A stretch of DNA of 59,313 nt from W425 sp964503235 (GTDB lineage Bacteria; Chloroflexota; Dehalococcoidia; Dehalococcoidales; RBG-16-60-22). The stretch lies in assembly GCA_964503235.1 (NCBI GenBank), contig CAZCZJ010000004.1, positions 1 to 59,313 of the forward strand, written 5' to 3'. Within the stretch, counting starts at the first letter, position 1. Every line of letters begins with the position of its first letter. The position numbers and the translations under genes were made by a program. This document shows positions 17,357 to 25,902 of this stretch, one piece after another. The notes under the pieces are model-generated. The model worked only from the letters and a program-made list of their open reading frames with translations. It was not told where the DNA came from and ran no database searches.

Positions 17357-18877
17357 TTGGAGAAGACGGTAACCGACGACATGGAAGCCATGCTCGATAT
17401 ACTACCGCCGCGCATACGGCAGCCATTGAGTAAACAGAAAGATATTAAGAACCTGCTTGAAGTAATCCTCGACCTGGGACGCCCCGTGGAAGCTCGCTTT
17501 CCGGGTCGGGAGATGGAACTCGACAGCAAGGATGTCGAGGAAGTGGACATCGACTACGTGGTCACACGAATCGGGAGTTTCGGCGACGACAACCGGGCCG
17601 GTATCGAGCGTACGCTGCACCGAATCTCGGCGATTCGCAACCGCCAGGGACGCATTATCGGGCTTACCTGCCGTATCGGCAGGGCTGTTTTCGGTACCAT
17701 TAAGATAATCGAAGATTTGGTGGAATCGGGGGAAAGTGTTTTGCTGCTGGGGCGACCGGGGGTGGGGAAAACGACCATGCTGAGAGAGGTCGCGCGCGTG
17801 CTGGCTGACGACGTGGACAAACGCGTCATTATCGTGGATACCTCCAACGAAATTGCCGGCGACGGCGATATACCGCACCCGGCTATCGGCCATGCCAGGC
17901 GCATGCAGGTAACCACGCCGAGCCTGCAACATGCGGTCATGATTGAAGCGGTCGAGAACCATATGCCGGAGGTTATCGTTATCGACGAGATAGGCACCGA
18001 ACTCGAAGCCCTGGCAGCCAGGACTATCGCCGAGCGCGGGGTCCAACTGGTCGGAACGGCTCACGGCAATACGCTGGACAACCTCATGATGAACCCCACG
18101 CTGGCCGACCTTATCGGCGGGATACAGTCGGTTACGCTGGGTGACGAAGAAGCCCGTCGACGCGGTACGCAGAAATCAATACTGGAAAGGAAATCTCCCC
18201 CGACTTTTGACATCGTCGTCGAGATTCAGGACTTCGATAGAGTAGCCATTCATCCCGAAGTCGGCGAGGCGGTTGACGCTTTGCTACGCGGTACGCCTCT
18301 CGGTACAGAGATACGGTGGCTGGACGAAGAGGGCAATATCAAGATAGATAAGTCGGCGGTAGATGACGAGAAAGTCGTTAAGAAGAGAGAAAGCAGCACG
18401 CGCGAGACACAGCCGGTTAAAATGTATCTATTTGGCGTGAATAAGACCAGGCTGGCGCAAATAGCCAGAGAGATGAATATAGATGCGGTGATAATCGATA
18501 ATCTGCGCAATGCCGGTATGTTCATAACGTCGCGGAATTACTATCAAAGAAAACCCCAGAAGATACACGATGCCGAGAACATGAACATACCCGTTTACGT
18601 CCTGAGGAGCAACACGCCGCCGCATATCAGGCAGCTTCTCAGTACGATTGTTAGCGGAGGGGTGAGTAAGTCGGAGTACTTCCAGAAGGCGATGAGTGAA
18701 GCTGAAGAAGCGGTTACGCAGCTCAGGGAAAACGAAGAAGAAGTCGTGGAGCTCAGTCCGCAGAGCTCATATATCCGCCGCTTGCAGCACCTTATTGCCC
18801 AGCGCAGCGACCTGTCCTCGCGCAGCCTGGGCAAGGACCCGGATAGAAGGGTCCGCATCTATAAAGAGCAGAAATAA
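17357..18877 (+). CDS. AAA ATPase with C-terminal R3H nucleic-acid-binding domain (Ycf45-like)
   Basis: 506 residues starting with TTG at 17357. The central ATPase has Walker A GRPGVGKTT (132-140) and Walker B VIVIDEIGTE (from about 206), related to SpoIIIAA/Ycf45-type secretion-like ATPases. The last 50 residues, around IRRLQHLIAQ and GKDPDRRVRI, form an R3H domain, which binds single-stranded nucleic acid. A linker of about 100 residues lies between. The role is unknown; neighbours tmk and rnhB fit a nucleic-acid context. Confidence 0.85.
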   Translation: MEKTVTDDMEAMLDILPPRIRQPLSKQKDIKNLLEVILDLGRPVEARFPGREMELDSKDVEEVDIDYVVTRIGSFGDDNRAGIERTLHRISAIRNRQGRIIGLTCRIGRAVFGTIKIIEDLVESGESVLLLGRPGVGKTTMLREVARVLADDVDKRVIIVDTSNEIAGDGDIPHPAIGHARRMQVTTPSLQHAVMIEAVENHMPEVIVIDEIGTELEALAARTIAERGVQLVGTAHGNTLDNLMMNPTLADLIGGIQSVTLGDEEARRRGTQKSILERKSPPTFDIVVEIQDFDRVAIHPEVGEAVDALLRGTPLGTEIRWLDEEGNIKIDKSAVDDEKVVKKRESSTRETQPVKMYLFGVNKTRLAQIAREMNIDAVIIDNLRNAGMFITSRNYYQRKPQKIHDAENMNIPVYVLRSNTPPHIRQLLSTIVSGGVSKSEYFQKAMSEAEEAVTQLRENEEEVVELSPQSSYIRRLQHLIAQRSDLSSRSLGKDPDRRVRIYKEQK

Positions 18878-18910
18878 TTAACCAGCCGAGAAGAGAAAGG
18901 GAAGGCAGCT

Positions 18911-19525
18911 ATGGCTCTGTTCATCACCTTTGAAGGCGGTGAAGGTTCCGGGAAGAGCACCCAGGCCAGGCTGCTGCACCGCCACCTGCAAAGACTGAAT
19001 GTCCCCTCGTTATTAACGCACGAACCCGGCGTAACCGACCTCGGCAGGAAAATCACCCGCCTGCTGAAATGGTCGAAAGATACCACGATTTCCCCGATAG
19101 CTGAATTGCTGCTTTTTAATACCTCCCGCGCCCAGCTGGTCAGCGAAATAATAAAACCCGCCCTGCAAAGCGGGAATGTAGTTATCTGCGACCGCTATGC
19201 CGATTCGACGACGGCTTACCAGGGCTACGGGCGCGGTCTCGATTTGGCTACCGTCGAGGCGGTCAACAAAATCGGTATGTCGGGAGTCATCCCCGACATC
19301 ACTTTTCTGCTGGATATGCCGGTTGAACAGGGAATGGCCAGAAAGAGTAAAAACAAGGACCGCTTCGAAATGGAGTCGGCTGCTTTTCACCGGCGTGTAC
19401 GGGAAGGTTATCTTAAGTTAGCTAAACAAGAGTCAAGTAGATGGTTTGTCATTGACGCCGAAATTGAAAAAGAAGAAATAGCAGGTAAAATCTGGGAAAG
19501 AGTTAGACCTTTACTTCCGAAGTAA
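18911..19525 (+). CDS. tmk: Thymidylate kinase
   Basis: Phosphorylates dTMP to dTDP. The 204-residue P-loop kinase shows EGGEGSGKST (residues 8-17), the DR(Y/F) motif in VICDRYADSTTAYQG, and TFLLDMPVE. The lid region is basic (KSKNKDRFE). Start ATG at 18911, just after an AAGGGAAGGCAG purine stretch. Confidence 0.96.
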   Translation: MALFITFEGGEGSGKSTQARLLHRHLQRLNVPSLLTHEPGVTDLGRKITRLLKWSKDTTISPIAELLLFNTSRAQLVSEIIKPALQSGNVVICDRYADSTTAYQGYGRGLDLATVEAVNKIGMSGVIPDITFLLDMPVEQGMARKSKNKDRFEMESAAFHRRVREGYLKLAKQESSRWFVIDAEIEKEEIAGKIWERVRPLLPK

Positions 19526-19583
19526 AAAGGGGGTGAGGTAGATAAACACCCGTCAGAAGCCGTCATTTACCGAAGAGAGGGCA

Positions 19584-20180
19584 TTGCAAGCCCGGGGATA
19601 CCGTTTTATCGCCGGTGTCGACGAGGTGGGTAGAGGCGCTCTGATGGGACCGGTAGTAGCGGCGGCGGTTATTCTCCCTTTAAACCTGAAAGCGCGCTGG
19701 CGAACCAGGGTAAGAGACAGTAAACAATTGAGCCCATCCGTACGCGAAAGCCTATCTCAATATATCCGGGAAAAAGCAGTTGCCACTGCCATTGGTGTCG
19801 TACCCCCTGAAGAAATCGACACCCTGGGAATAGCCAGGGCTACCCGCCTGGCCATGAAATCGGCCATAGAACAACTGGTGCCCGAACCGCAATACCTGCT
19901 GATAGACTATTTCCGATTATCGGAAGTAACCATACCGCAAAAGGGGATAACCTTCGGGGATAGTCTATGCTTTTCTATAGCCTGCGCTTCGATAGTAGCC
20001 AAGGTATACCGCGACCGGATGGTAAGCGAGATGGATGATATCTATCCCGGTTACCGGTTCGCCCGACATAAAGGCTATGGCACCAGAGAACACCTGGCTT
20101 ATCTGCAAGACAGGGGACCCTGCCCGGCGCACCGTCGCTCTTTCAAGCCGGTAAAAGAAGCATTGGAATGCCGATTATGA
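19584..20180 (+). CDS. rnhB: Ribonuclease HII
   Basis: Cleaves RNA in RNA-DNA hybrids and removes single ribonucleotides. Visible motifs are AGVDEVGRG (catalytic Asp13-Glu14), the central LLIDYF Asp and CASIVAKVYRDR. With the TTG at 19584 the protein has 198 residues, but the frame remains homologous upstream (SFTEERAL is family-like) with no ATG, GTG or TTG until the stop at 19539-19541. The true start may be AUA at 19542, which has GGGGGTGA five bases upstream. Confidence 0.93.
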   Translation: MQARGYRFIAGVDEVGRGALMGPVVAAAVILPLNLKARWRTRVRDSKQLSPSVRESLSQYIREKAVATAIGVVPPEEIDTLGIARATRLAMKSAIEQLVPEPQYLLIDYFRLSEVTIPQKGITFGDSLCFSIACASIVAKVYRDRMVSEMDDIYPGYRFARHKGYGTREHLAYLQDRGPCPAHRRSFKPVKEALECRL

Positions 20181-20545
20181 AACGAAGAGAGCTGGGAATT
20201 CGCGGCGAGAAGATTGCTCAAGACTTCCTCGAGCAGAACGGGTATATAATTATCGAGACCAACTACCGCTGCTCCGAGGGTGAGATTGATATTGTAGCTC
20301 AGACAGGGGATACCCTGGTCTTTGTCGAAGTACGTACTAAAAGCAGCAGGAAATTCGGCACTCCCGAGGAATCGATAACGCATCGAAAGATGAAAAGACT
20401 GAATGCCGTGGCCGCTCACTACGGGCAGCACCGCGAAAACCTGCCGCTTTCACAGCGTATCGACGTCCTGGCTATTCAAATGGAAAAAAGTGGCAAATTA
20501 TCACGCATCGAGCTGATAGAAAACGCCGTTGGTGAGTCGATATAA
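20168..20545 (+). CDS. YraN/UPF0102 family nuclease-like protein
   Basis: 125 residues with a PD-(D/E)XK-like core: Glu and Asp in EGEIDIVA and the lysine strand VFVEVRTK. The family resembles Holliday junction resolvases, and its cellular role is not settled. The frame overlaps the end of rnhB by 13 bases; an alternative ATG is at 20177. The rnhB-yraN pair is common in bacteria. Confidence 0.9.
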   Translation: MPIMKRRELGIRGEKIAQDFLEQNGYIIIETNYRCSEGEIDIVAQTGDTLVFVEVRTKSSRKFGTPEESITHRKMKRLNAVAAHYGQHRENLPLSQRIDVLAIQMEKSGKLSRIELIENAVGESI

Positions 20546-20590
20546 TATAATCCTCTTTACCCTCCGAAAAGGCTGTGTTAGAATTTACCC

Positions 20591-21652
20591 ATGGAAGCGA
20601 TTTCAAAAGACACCCTGCGCATCATCGACGCCAACCTGAACCGCATCGGCGAGGGGCTCAGGGTCCTCGAAGAGATAGCGCGCCTCTCCTTAAACGATGC
20701 CTATTTGACCCAGCGGCTGAAGAATGTGCGTCACGATATTGTCAGGGTGGATAATAGCCTACAGCAAAAGCTTATTAACGCCCGCGACTCCGACGGCGAT
20801 GTCGGCGCCGATATGCTGGTTTCCGGTGAAACAAAGCCGAGAGATACCAGGGATACGGTAATAGCCAACGCCAGGAGGGCCCAGGAGTCTTTGAGGGTTC
20901 TCGAGGAAATCGCACGGGTGCCGGATTTAAAACTCGACACGGGGAAGTATAAAAACACGCGCTTTTCTCTGTATTCGATTGAAAAAGAACTGCTGTTAAA
21001 AGTATCCCGACAGGACAAGTTGAGTAAGCTTACCGGCCTCTATGTTATTATTGATACCACCTGGCTGAAGGGACGCAGTCATGAAGAAGTTACCGCTCAG
21101 GTAATCCGGGGCGGCGCCAGGGTAATACAGCTGCGTGATAAAGACGGAAACAAGAAAGAGTTATTATCCATGGCAAGAGATATAAGAAACATGTGCCTGG
21201 AAAAAGATATCCTGTTCATCGTTAACGATTATCTCGATATAGCTTTGGCTGTCGATGCCGACGGACTGCACGTCGGACCGGAGGACCTCCCGGTGGGAGT
21301 AGCCAGGCAGCTATTGCCTTCGGATAAAATCCTTGGCGGTTCGGCGCGTACGGTTGACAGTGCTGCCGCCCTGAGTGCGGAAGGCGTCGATTATATCGGT
21401 GTCGGCTCCATGTTTCCCACCGGTACCAAGGAAGGTGCTGAAGTTGTGGGGATAGAGCGCTTGAGAGAAATCAAAGAAGCAGTATCCACACCGATAGTAG
21501 CTATCGGTGGTATTAACGAGAATAACATCAAAGATGTAATCAATACAGGAGCCGATGCGGTTGCCGTAATCAGCGCTGTTCTCGGGGCGGACGATATCGA
21601 AAAAGCGACGCGGCAACTGGCAAATGCCTTTGAAGGAGAGCGGGATGAATAA
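20591..21652 (+). CDS. thiE: Bifunctional ThiD2-ThiE: HMP-P kinase and thiamine phosphate synthase
   Basis: 353 residues in two domains. Residues 1 to about 130 form the ThiD2 domain, with the doubled motif ANLNRIGEGLRVLEEIAR and NARRAQESLRVLEEIAR and ARDSDGDVG; ThiD2 is known as an alternative HMP-P kinase. Residues about 145-353 are ThiE: QLRDKDGNKKE, FIVNDYLDIALAVDADGLHVG and IGVGSMFPTGTK, ending in the phosphate loops. The protein would phosphorylate HMP-P and couple it to thiazole phosphate. No TPP riboswitch is seen upstream. Its end overlaps the translin-HRDC gene by 8 bases. Confidence 0.93.
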   Translation: MEAISKDTLRIIDANLNRIGEGLRVLEEIARLSLNDAYLTQRLKNVRHDIVRVDNSLQQKLINARDSDGDVGADMLVSGETKPRDTRDTVIANARRAQESLRVLEEIARVPDLKLDTGKYKNTRFSLYSIEKELLLKVSRQDKLSKLTGLYVIIDTTWLKGRSHEEVTAQVIRGGARVIQLRDKDGNKKELLSMARDIRNMCLEKDILFIVNDYLDIALAVDADGLHVGPEDLPVGVARQLLPSDKILGGSARTVDSAAALSAEGVDYIGVGSMFPTGTKEGAEVVGIERLREIKEAVSTPIVAIGGINENNIKDVINTGADAVAVISAVLGADDIEKATRQLANAFEGERDE

Positions 21653-22565
21653 TCTGGATTCAATCGCGGAACAGATAAGAAAAAGCCTTTCGGTCAAGGA
21701 TGAAGCCAGGGAAAAAATGCTGCCGTTATGCCGCGATTCCATCCGGAATAGCAGCAACGCCATCAGGGCCGTACACCGCCAGGAGTTTAAACAGGCGGCG
21801 GAATTACTGCAGAAGGCGCAGAGTTTGATTACAGATGCCGAAAAGGCTGTTGCCGGTACCCGGGAACTCGCCAGTACCGGATTGATTCGTGACGCGCATA
21901 AAGAGTTTGCCGAGGCTACGATTACGCTGGCGCTGGTGAATGGGGAACCGCTTCCCGAACCGAAAAAGCTGGGTGTCGACGTTGCCGCTTATCTGAACGG
22001 ACTGGGTGAGGCCGTCGGAGAGCTGCGACGCTACCTGCTCGACAGCATGAGGAGGGGTGACCTTTCCCGCGGCGAAGAGCTGCTGGGTATCATGGATGAT
22101 ATCTACAGCACCCTGGTTACCATGGACTACCCGGATGCCATCACCAGCGGATTGAGGCGGACTACCGATATGGTACGTGGTGTGCTCGAAAGGACACGCA
22201 GCGACCTTACCCTGACTATCCGGCAGCAGGAACTTGAGAAGAAACTGGTGAATCTGCCAGGTAGTGTTCCGGCAAGTATCGAGGAAGCCATGTCTGAAGA
22301 AAACGCGCCCGAATCTCAGCAGGAGGGACCCGTTCTCGACAGCAATCAGATGGATGTCTATGACGCACTGGTGGAATGGCGCCAGAAAAAAGCCACCGAA
22401 GAGAACCTTACCACGAATATCATCGCCAGGAATTCGATGTTAAAGGAGATTATCAATATCAATCCTTCAAATATCCGTGAGTTGATGGAAGTAAAGGGGT
22501 TCGGCGAGAGAAGAGCGAATAAATACGGTAGAGATATTATTAAAATACTGAAAAAGCGGTTTTAA
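21645..22565 (+). CDS. Translin-family protein fused to an HRDC domain
   Basis: 306 residues from the ATG at 21645 (GAAGGAGAGCG upstream). Residues 1-200 are all-helical and match the archaeal/eukaryotic translin-TRAX family: DAHKEFAEATI, GEPLPEP, YLNGLGEAVGELRRYLLDS, DDIYSTLVTMDYPDAI and ERTRSDLT. Glu87, Glu90 and Asp139 fall at the positions of the TRAX catalytic acids by motif alignment, so RNase activity is possible. A linker (201-237) leads to an HRDC domain (238-306: VYDALVEWRQKKA, ELMEVKGFGERRANKYG), a nucleic-acid-binding module usual in RecQ and RNase D. A start at 21624 would lie further inside thiE. Confidence 0.85.
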   Translation: MNNLDSIAEQIRKSLSVKDEAREKMLPLCRDSIRNSSNAIRAVHRQEFKQAAELLQKAQSLITDAEKAVAGTRELASTGLIRDAHKEFAEATITLALVNGEPLPEPKKLGVDVAAYLNGLGEAVGELRRYLLDSMRRGDLSRGEELLGIMDDIYSTLVTMDYPDAITSGLRRTTDMVRGVLERTRSDLTLTIRQQELEKKLVNLPGSVPASIEEAMSEENAPESQQEGPVLDSNQMDVYDALVEWRQKKATEENLTTNIIARNSMLKEIININPSNIRELMEVKGFGERRANKYGRDIIKILKKRF

Positions 22566-22582
22566 TTGTATTTTATAGTCGG

Positions 22583-22611
22583 TTGACCTTAATATCCGAA
22601 TATGATAGACT
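22583..22611 (+). promoter_or_regulatory. Possible promoter upstream of the pyrophosphatase gene
   Basis: TTGACC at 22583-22588, 17-base spacer, TAGACT at 22606-22611, 116 bases upstream of the hppA start. The hairpin at 22659-22690 lies between this promoter and the gene. Confidence 0.5.
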
Positions 22612-22658
22612 ACGAAAAATCAGACAGTGAGTATTATTCAGACAGATTGTAAATCATC

Positions 22659-22690
22659 AAAAGGGGGTGTAGATAGCCTCCTTTTCTTTT
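22659..22690 (+). terminator. Hairpin with T-rich tail before the pyrophosphatase gene
   Basis: AAAAGGGGG pairs with CCTCCTTTT (one G-T pair) around a 9-base loop, followed by CTTTT. It can end transcription from the translin-HRDC gene or act as an attenuator in the hppA leader. Confidence 0.6.
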
Positions 22691-22726
22691 ATGAAGACAT
22701 GACATAAATACACAGGAGTAGACACT

Positions 22727-24757
22727 ATGGAAGATTGGGCATTAATGCTGCTGGTGATTCTCGGAGGGCTGTTGGGGCTGGCTTTTGTAGTCTACCTGGC
22801 ATATTTCATCATTCGTGAGAGCGAAGGCAATCCCAGGATGAAAGAAATCTCCACGGCCATCCGCCAGGGTGCCATGGCATTTCTACGTCGAGAGTTCACT
22901 ACCCTGGCGGTTTTTACCGTGATTATATTTATCGTTTTGGCTATTTTTATCGAACCCCGACCGTTTGTCGCCGTAGCATATCTGGCGGGGACGATAACGT
23001 CGGCTCTGGCAGGCTGGCTGGGAATGAATATCGCCACCAAAGCCAATGTCAGGACGGCTCATGCCGCCATACACAGCTGGGCGAAGGCACTTAAAATTGC
23101 TTTTTCCAGCGGCGCGGTGATGGGTTTCTGCGTGGTCGGACTGGGACTGCTGGGTCTGGCTATTGTCTCCTTTATCTGGGATGCCGGTGACCCGGATAAT
23201 TTTCACGTCTGGCTGGGTTTTGCTTTCGGGGCTTCGTCGGTGGCTTTATTCCTGAGGGCCGGCGGCGGCATTTTTACCAAGAGTGCCGATGTGGGCGCCG
23301 ACCTGGTAGGCAAGATAGAACACGGCATCCCCGAAGATGACCCGCGTAATCCGGCCGTAATCGCCGATAACGTGGGTGATAATGTCGGTGACGTTGCCGG
23401 TATGGGCTCCGATTTATACGAGTCATATGTGTCCGCCATCGCAGCATCGATGGTACTGGGGGTAATTGCCCTGGATACGCAAACCGGGATGTTTATGCCG
23501 CTCTGCTTGGCCGCGGCGGGTATTGTCGTCTCGATAATCGGGGCTTTATCCGTCAGGCCGAAGGAGATTAAAGCACTCGACTTCGAGAAACAGGTAGCCA
23601 GAGCTCACGCAACGATGAATACGGGCGTATACGTCAGCAACATCCTGATGATAATCGCCAGCCTCTTCATTATCTGGGGCTTCACCGGCGAGTTCAAATA
23701 TTTTTGGGCGCTGATATCGGGCCTGATTGCCGGTTTTCTCATTGCCCAGGCAACGGAATATTACACCTCGGCGGAACGTGGTCCTACGAAGAAAATAGCC
23801 AGGTCGGCTCAGAGCGGTGCAGCAGTAGTTATTATCGAAGGTATCGCTACCGGTATGATGAGTACCATATTTCCGGTGCTCCTGGTGGCCATCGCCACGA
23901 TTCTGGCTTATGTCTTCGGCGGTTTACTGGGGATTGCCATCGCCGCCATGGGTATGCTAATTAACCTCGGAATGCTGCTGGCAATGGACTGCTACGGTCC
24001 CATCGCCGATAATTCGGCCGGTATCGCCGAGATGGCAGGACTGGGCAAAAATGTACGCGAACGCTGCGAGGCGCTGGATGCAGTAGGTAATACGACAGCC
24101 GCCCTGGGCAAAGGATTCGCCATTGCTTCGGCGGCGCTGGCCTCCCTGGCTTGGCTGGCCACATATTTTCAAGTGGCTAAAATAGAAATCGCCAGTCTGA
24201 CAAATGTTGACGTTATTACCGGTGTATTAATCGGCGGTATGCTGACCTTCGTTTTCAGCGCCCTGGCGATGAAGGGCGTCAGTGACGGCGGTTATGCCAT
24301 TGTTGAAGAGGTGAGACGGCAGTTCCACGAGATAAAGGGGCTGATGGAAGGCAAAGCCAAACCGGATTACGTGGCCTGCGTTAATATTGCTACTAACAAA
24401 GCGTTAAGAGCGATGTTGATACCGGGCATACTGGTGATTGTCGTACCGCTGATACTCGGTTTCACGCTGGGTCCGGCAAGCGTTGCCGGTCTGCTGGTGG
24501 GGGCTCTCCTGACCGGGTTCCTGATGGCGGTGATGATGGCCAATTCCGGGGGAGCCTGGGACAATGCCAAGAAATACATCGAGTCCGGCGCTCATGGAGG
24601 CAAGGGAAGCCAAGCCCATAAAGCCTCGGTCGTCGGGGATACCGTCGGCGACCCTTTCAAGGATACGGCCGGACCTTCTCTGAACATCCTCATCAAGCTG
24701 GTAGGCAAGGTTGCCGTCATCTTCGGTCCTGTTTTCGTAGCGTCGATAGTGCTTTAA
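22727..24757 (+). CDS. hppA: Membrane-bound pyrophosphatase, K+-dependent type
   Basis: 676-residue polytopic ion pump driven by PPi hydrolysis. About 16 hydrophobic segments are visible, with the substrate motif DVGADLVGK and DNVGDNVGD and the C-terminal VVGDTVGDPFKDTAGPSLN. At the K+ switch the sequence reads GNTTAALGKG (Ala458, Gly461): Ala with Gly or Ala at these positions is the published K+-dependent signature, a class that includes Na+ pumps. A second, K+-independent type enzyme is encoded at the right end of the window. Together they could export ions while draining biosynthetic PPi. Confidence 0.95.
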   Translation: MEDWALMLLVILGGLLGLAFVVYLAYFIIRESEGNPRMKEISTAIRQGAMAFLRREFTTLAVFTVIIFIVLAIFIEPRPFVAVAYLAGTITSALAGWLGMNIATKANVRTAHAAIHSWAKALKIAFSSGAVMGFCVVGLGLLGLAIVSFIWDAGDPDNFHVWLGFAFGASSVALFLRAGGGIFTKSADVGADLVGKIEHGIPEDDPRNPAVIADNVGDNVGDVAGMGSDLYESYVSAIAASMVLGVIALDTQTGMFMPLCLAAAGIVVSIIGALSVRPKEIKALDFEKQVARAHATMNTGVYVSNILMIIASLFIIWGFTGEFKYFWALISGLIAGFLIAQATEYYTSAERGPTKKIARSAQSGAAVVIIEGIATGMMSTIFPVLLVAIATILAYVFGGLLGIAIAAMGMLINLGMLLAMDCYGPIADNSAGIAEMAGLGKNVRERCEALDAVGNTTAALGKGFAIASAALASLAWLATYFQVAKIEIASLTNVDVITGVLIGGMLTFVFSALAMKGVSDGGYAIVEEVRRQFHEIKGLMEGKAKPDYVACVNIATNKALRAMLIPGILVIVVPLILGFTLGPASVAGLLVGALLTGFLMAVMMANSGGAWDNAKKYIESGAHGGKGSQAHKASVVGDTVGDPFKDTAGPSLNILIKLVGKVAVIFGPVFVASIVL

Positions 24758-24788
24758 TACCGGCAAGATAACATGGCAGGTGAATAAT

Positions 24789-25802
24789 ATGGGAGATATT
24801 TTAAAAGGTAAAGTAGCGGTGGTGGCCGGCTCCGGCCAGGGTGTGGGGAGGTCTATTGCTCTAGCCCTGGCGGAAGAAGGTGCCAGGGTAGTGACCAATA
24901 ACCGTGCCAAAAACTCGAAGACGAGGGCTCTTATTGAAGATGCGCAGTTAGAGTCCATGGATGCGGAAAAAAGAGAGCAGTTCGAGAAACAGACGGAAGC
25001 TATCAGCGGCGATGCCGGGACGACAGCACAATTAATTAAAGAGAGGGGTGGGGAGGCAACGCCTTTCTACGGCGATATCTCGGATTTTAACGTCGCCGAA
25101 AAGCTGATTCAAACAGCCGTGGACGCTTACGGGAGTATCGATATCCTGGTAAACGTGGCCGGATCTTTCGGGTTCAGCCGGATAGAGAAAATGACCGAAG
25201 AACTCTGGGATAAGGTGACTTTAGTAAAACCCAAGGGTTATTTCAACTGCATACGCCATGCCGCTCCGCACATGATGAAAAAGAAATGGGGGCGGATTCT
25301 CAACTGCACGTCCAAGGCATGGCTCGGCGATGTAATCAAGCATGCTGAATACTGCGCCGCCAACGCCGGGGTGGTGGGTCTCACCAAGGCTGTGGCTATC
25401 GAGCTTTACAGCTACGGAATTACCTGCAACGCGTTTTCACCCTGGGCTAAGACCCGGGCTTCTTACGAGCTGGATACATATTCTGCGGCCGTAGATGAAG
25501 ACGACAGCCCCTTCCTGAGGAAAATGCCGAGTATACCGGGCGGCCGTTCGATGGCGGATATCACTCCCGGTCCAGAGTTTATAGCGCCGTTCCTGGTTTA
25601 CCTGGCTACCGATGCAGCTAAAGACATCAGCGGTTCGGTGTTCAGTCTGGGAGGAAATACAATCGGTATGTATTCGGAACCGATTATATCCAGAAATCTG
25701 GTGAAATACGGCGAGAGACCCTGGACGCTGGAGGAACTGATGACGCAGGTGCCGCGGGGACTGCTGGCAGGTTATCAAAGCCCCGCCGCAAATCCAATGT
25801 AA
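24789..25802 (+). CDS. Divergent SDR-family oxidoreductase lacking the catalytic lysine
   Basis: 337 residues from the ATG at 24789, behind GCAGGTG. The Rossmann motif is AGSGQGVGR (residues 14-22), NVAG stands for the usual NNAG, and Ser175 and Tyr188 of the catalytic set are present. The YxxxK lysine is replaced by Asn192 (EYCAANAGVVGL), encoded by AAC. A charged insertion at about residues 40-75 and a C-terminal tail make it longer than a classical SDR of about 250 residues. It precedes the oxidoreductase and acyl-CoA cluster, so a CoA-thioester substrate is plausible, but the activity is uncertain. Confidence 0.85.
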   Translation: MGDILKGKVAVVAGSGQGVGRSIALALAEEGARVVTNNRAKNSKTRALIEDAQLESMDAEKREQFEKQTEAISGDAGTTAQLIKERGGEATPFYGDISDFNVAEKLIQTAVDAYGSIDILVNVAGSFGFSRIEKMTEELWDKVTLVKPKGYFNCIRHAAPHMMKKKWGRILNCTSKAWLGDVIKHAEYCAANAGVVGLTKAVAIELYSYGITCNAFSPWAKTRASYELDTYSAAVDEDDSPFLRKMPSIPGGRSMADITPGPEFIAPFLVYLATDAAKDISGSVFSLGGNTIGMYSEPIISRNLVKYGERPWTLEELMTQVPRGLLAGYQSPAANPM

Positions 25803-25807
25803 TATTT

Positions 25808-25892
25808 TGTCATTGCGAGTCCTTCGTAAGAATGATGAAACAATCCGCTACTTCGGGTTTACGGATTGCTTCGCTTCGCTAGCAACGATAAA
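25808..25892. repeat. Intergenic inverted repeat of the TGTCATTGCGAG type
   Basis: Starts TGTCATTGCGAG at 25809; CAATCCG (25841-25847) and CGGATTG (25862-25868) form a stem, followed by CTTCGCTTCGCTAGCAACGA. It lies between convergent genes; only one copy of this type is seen in the window. Confidence 0.6.
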
Positions 25893-25902
25893 TCGTGTGT
25901 TT

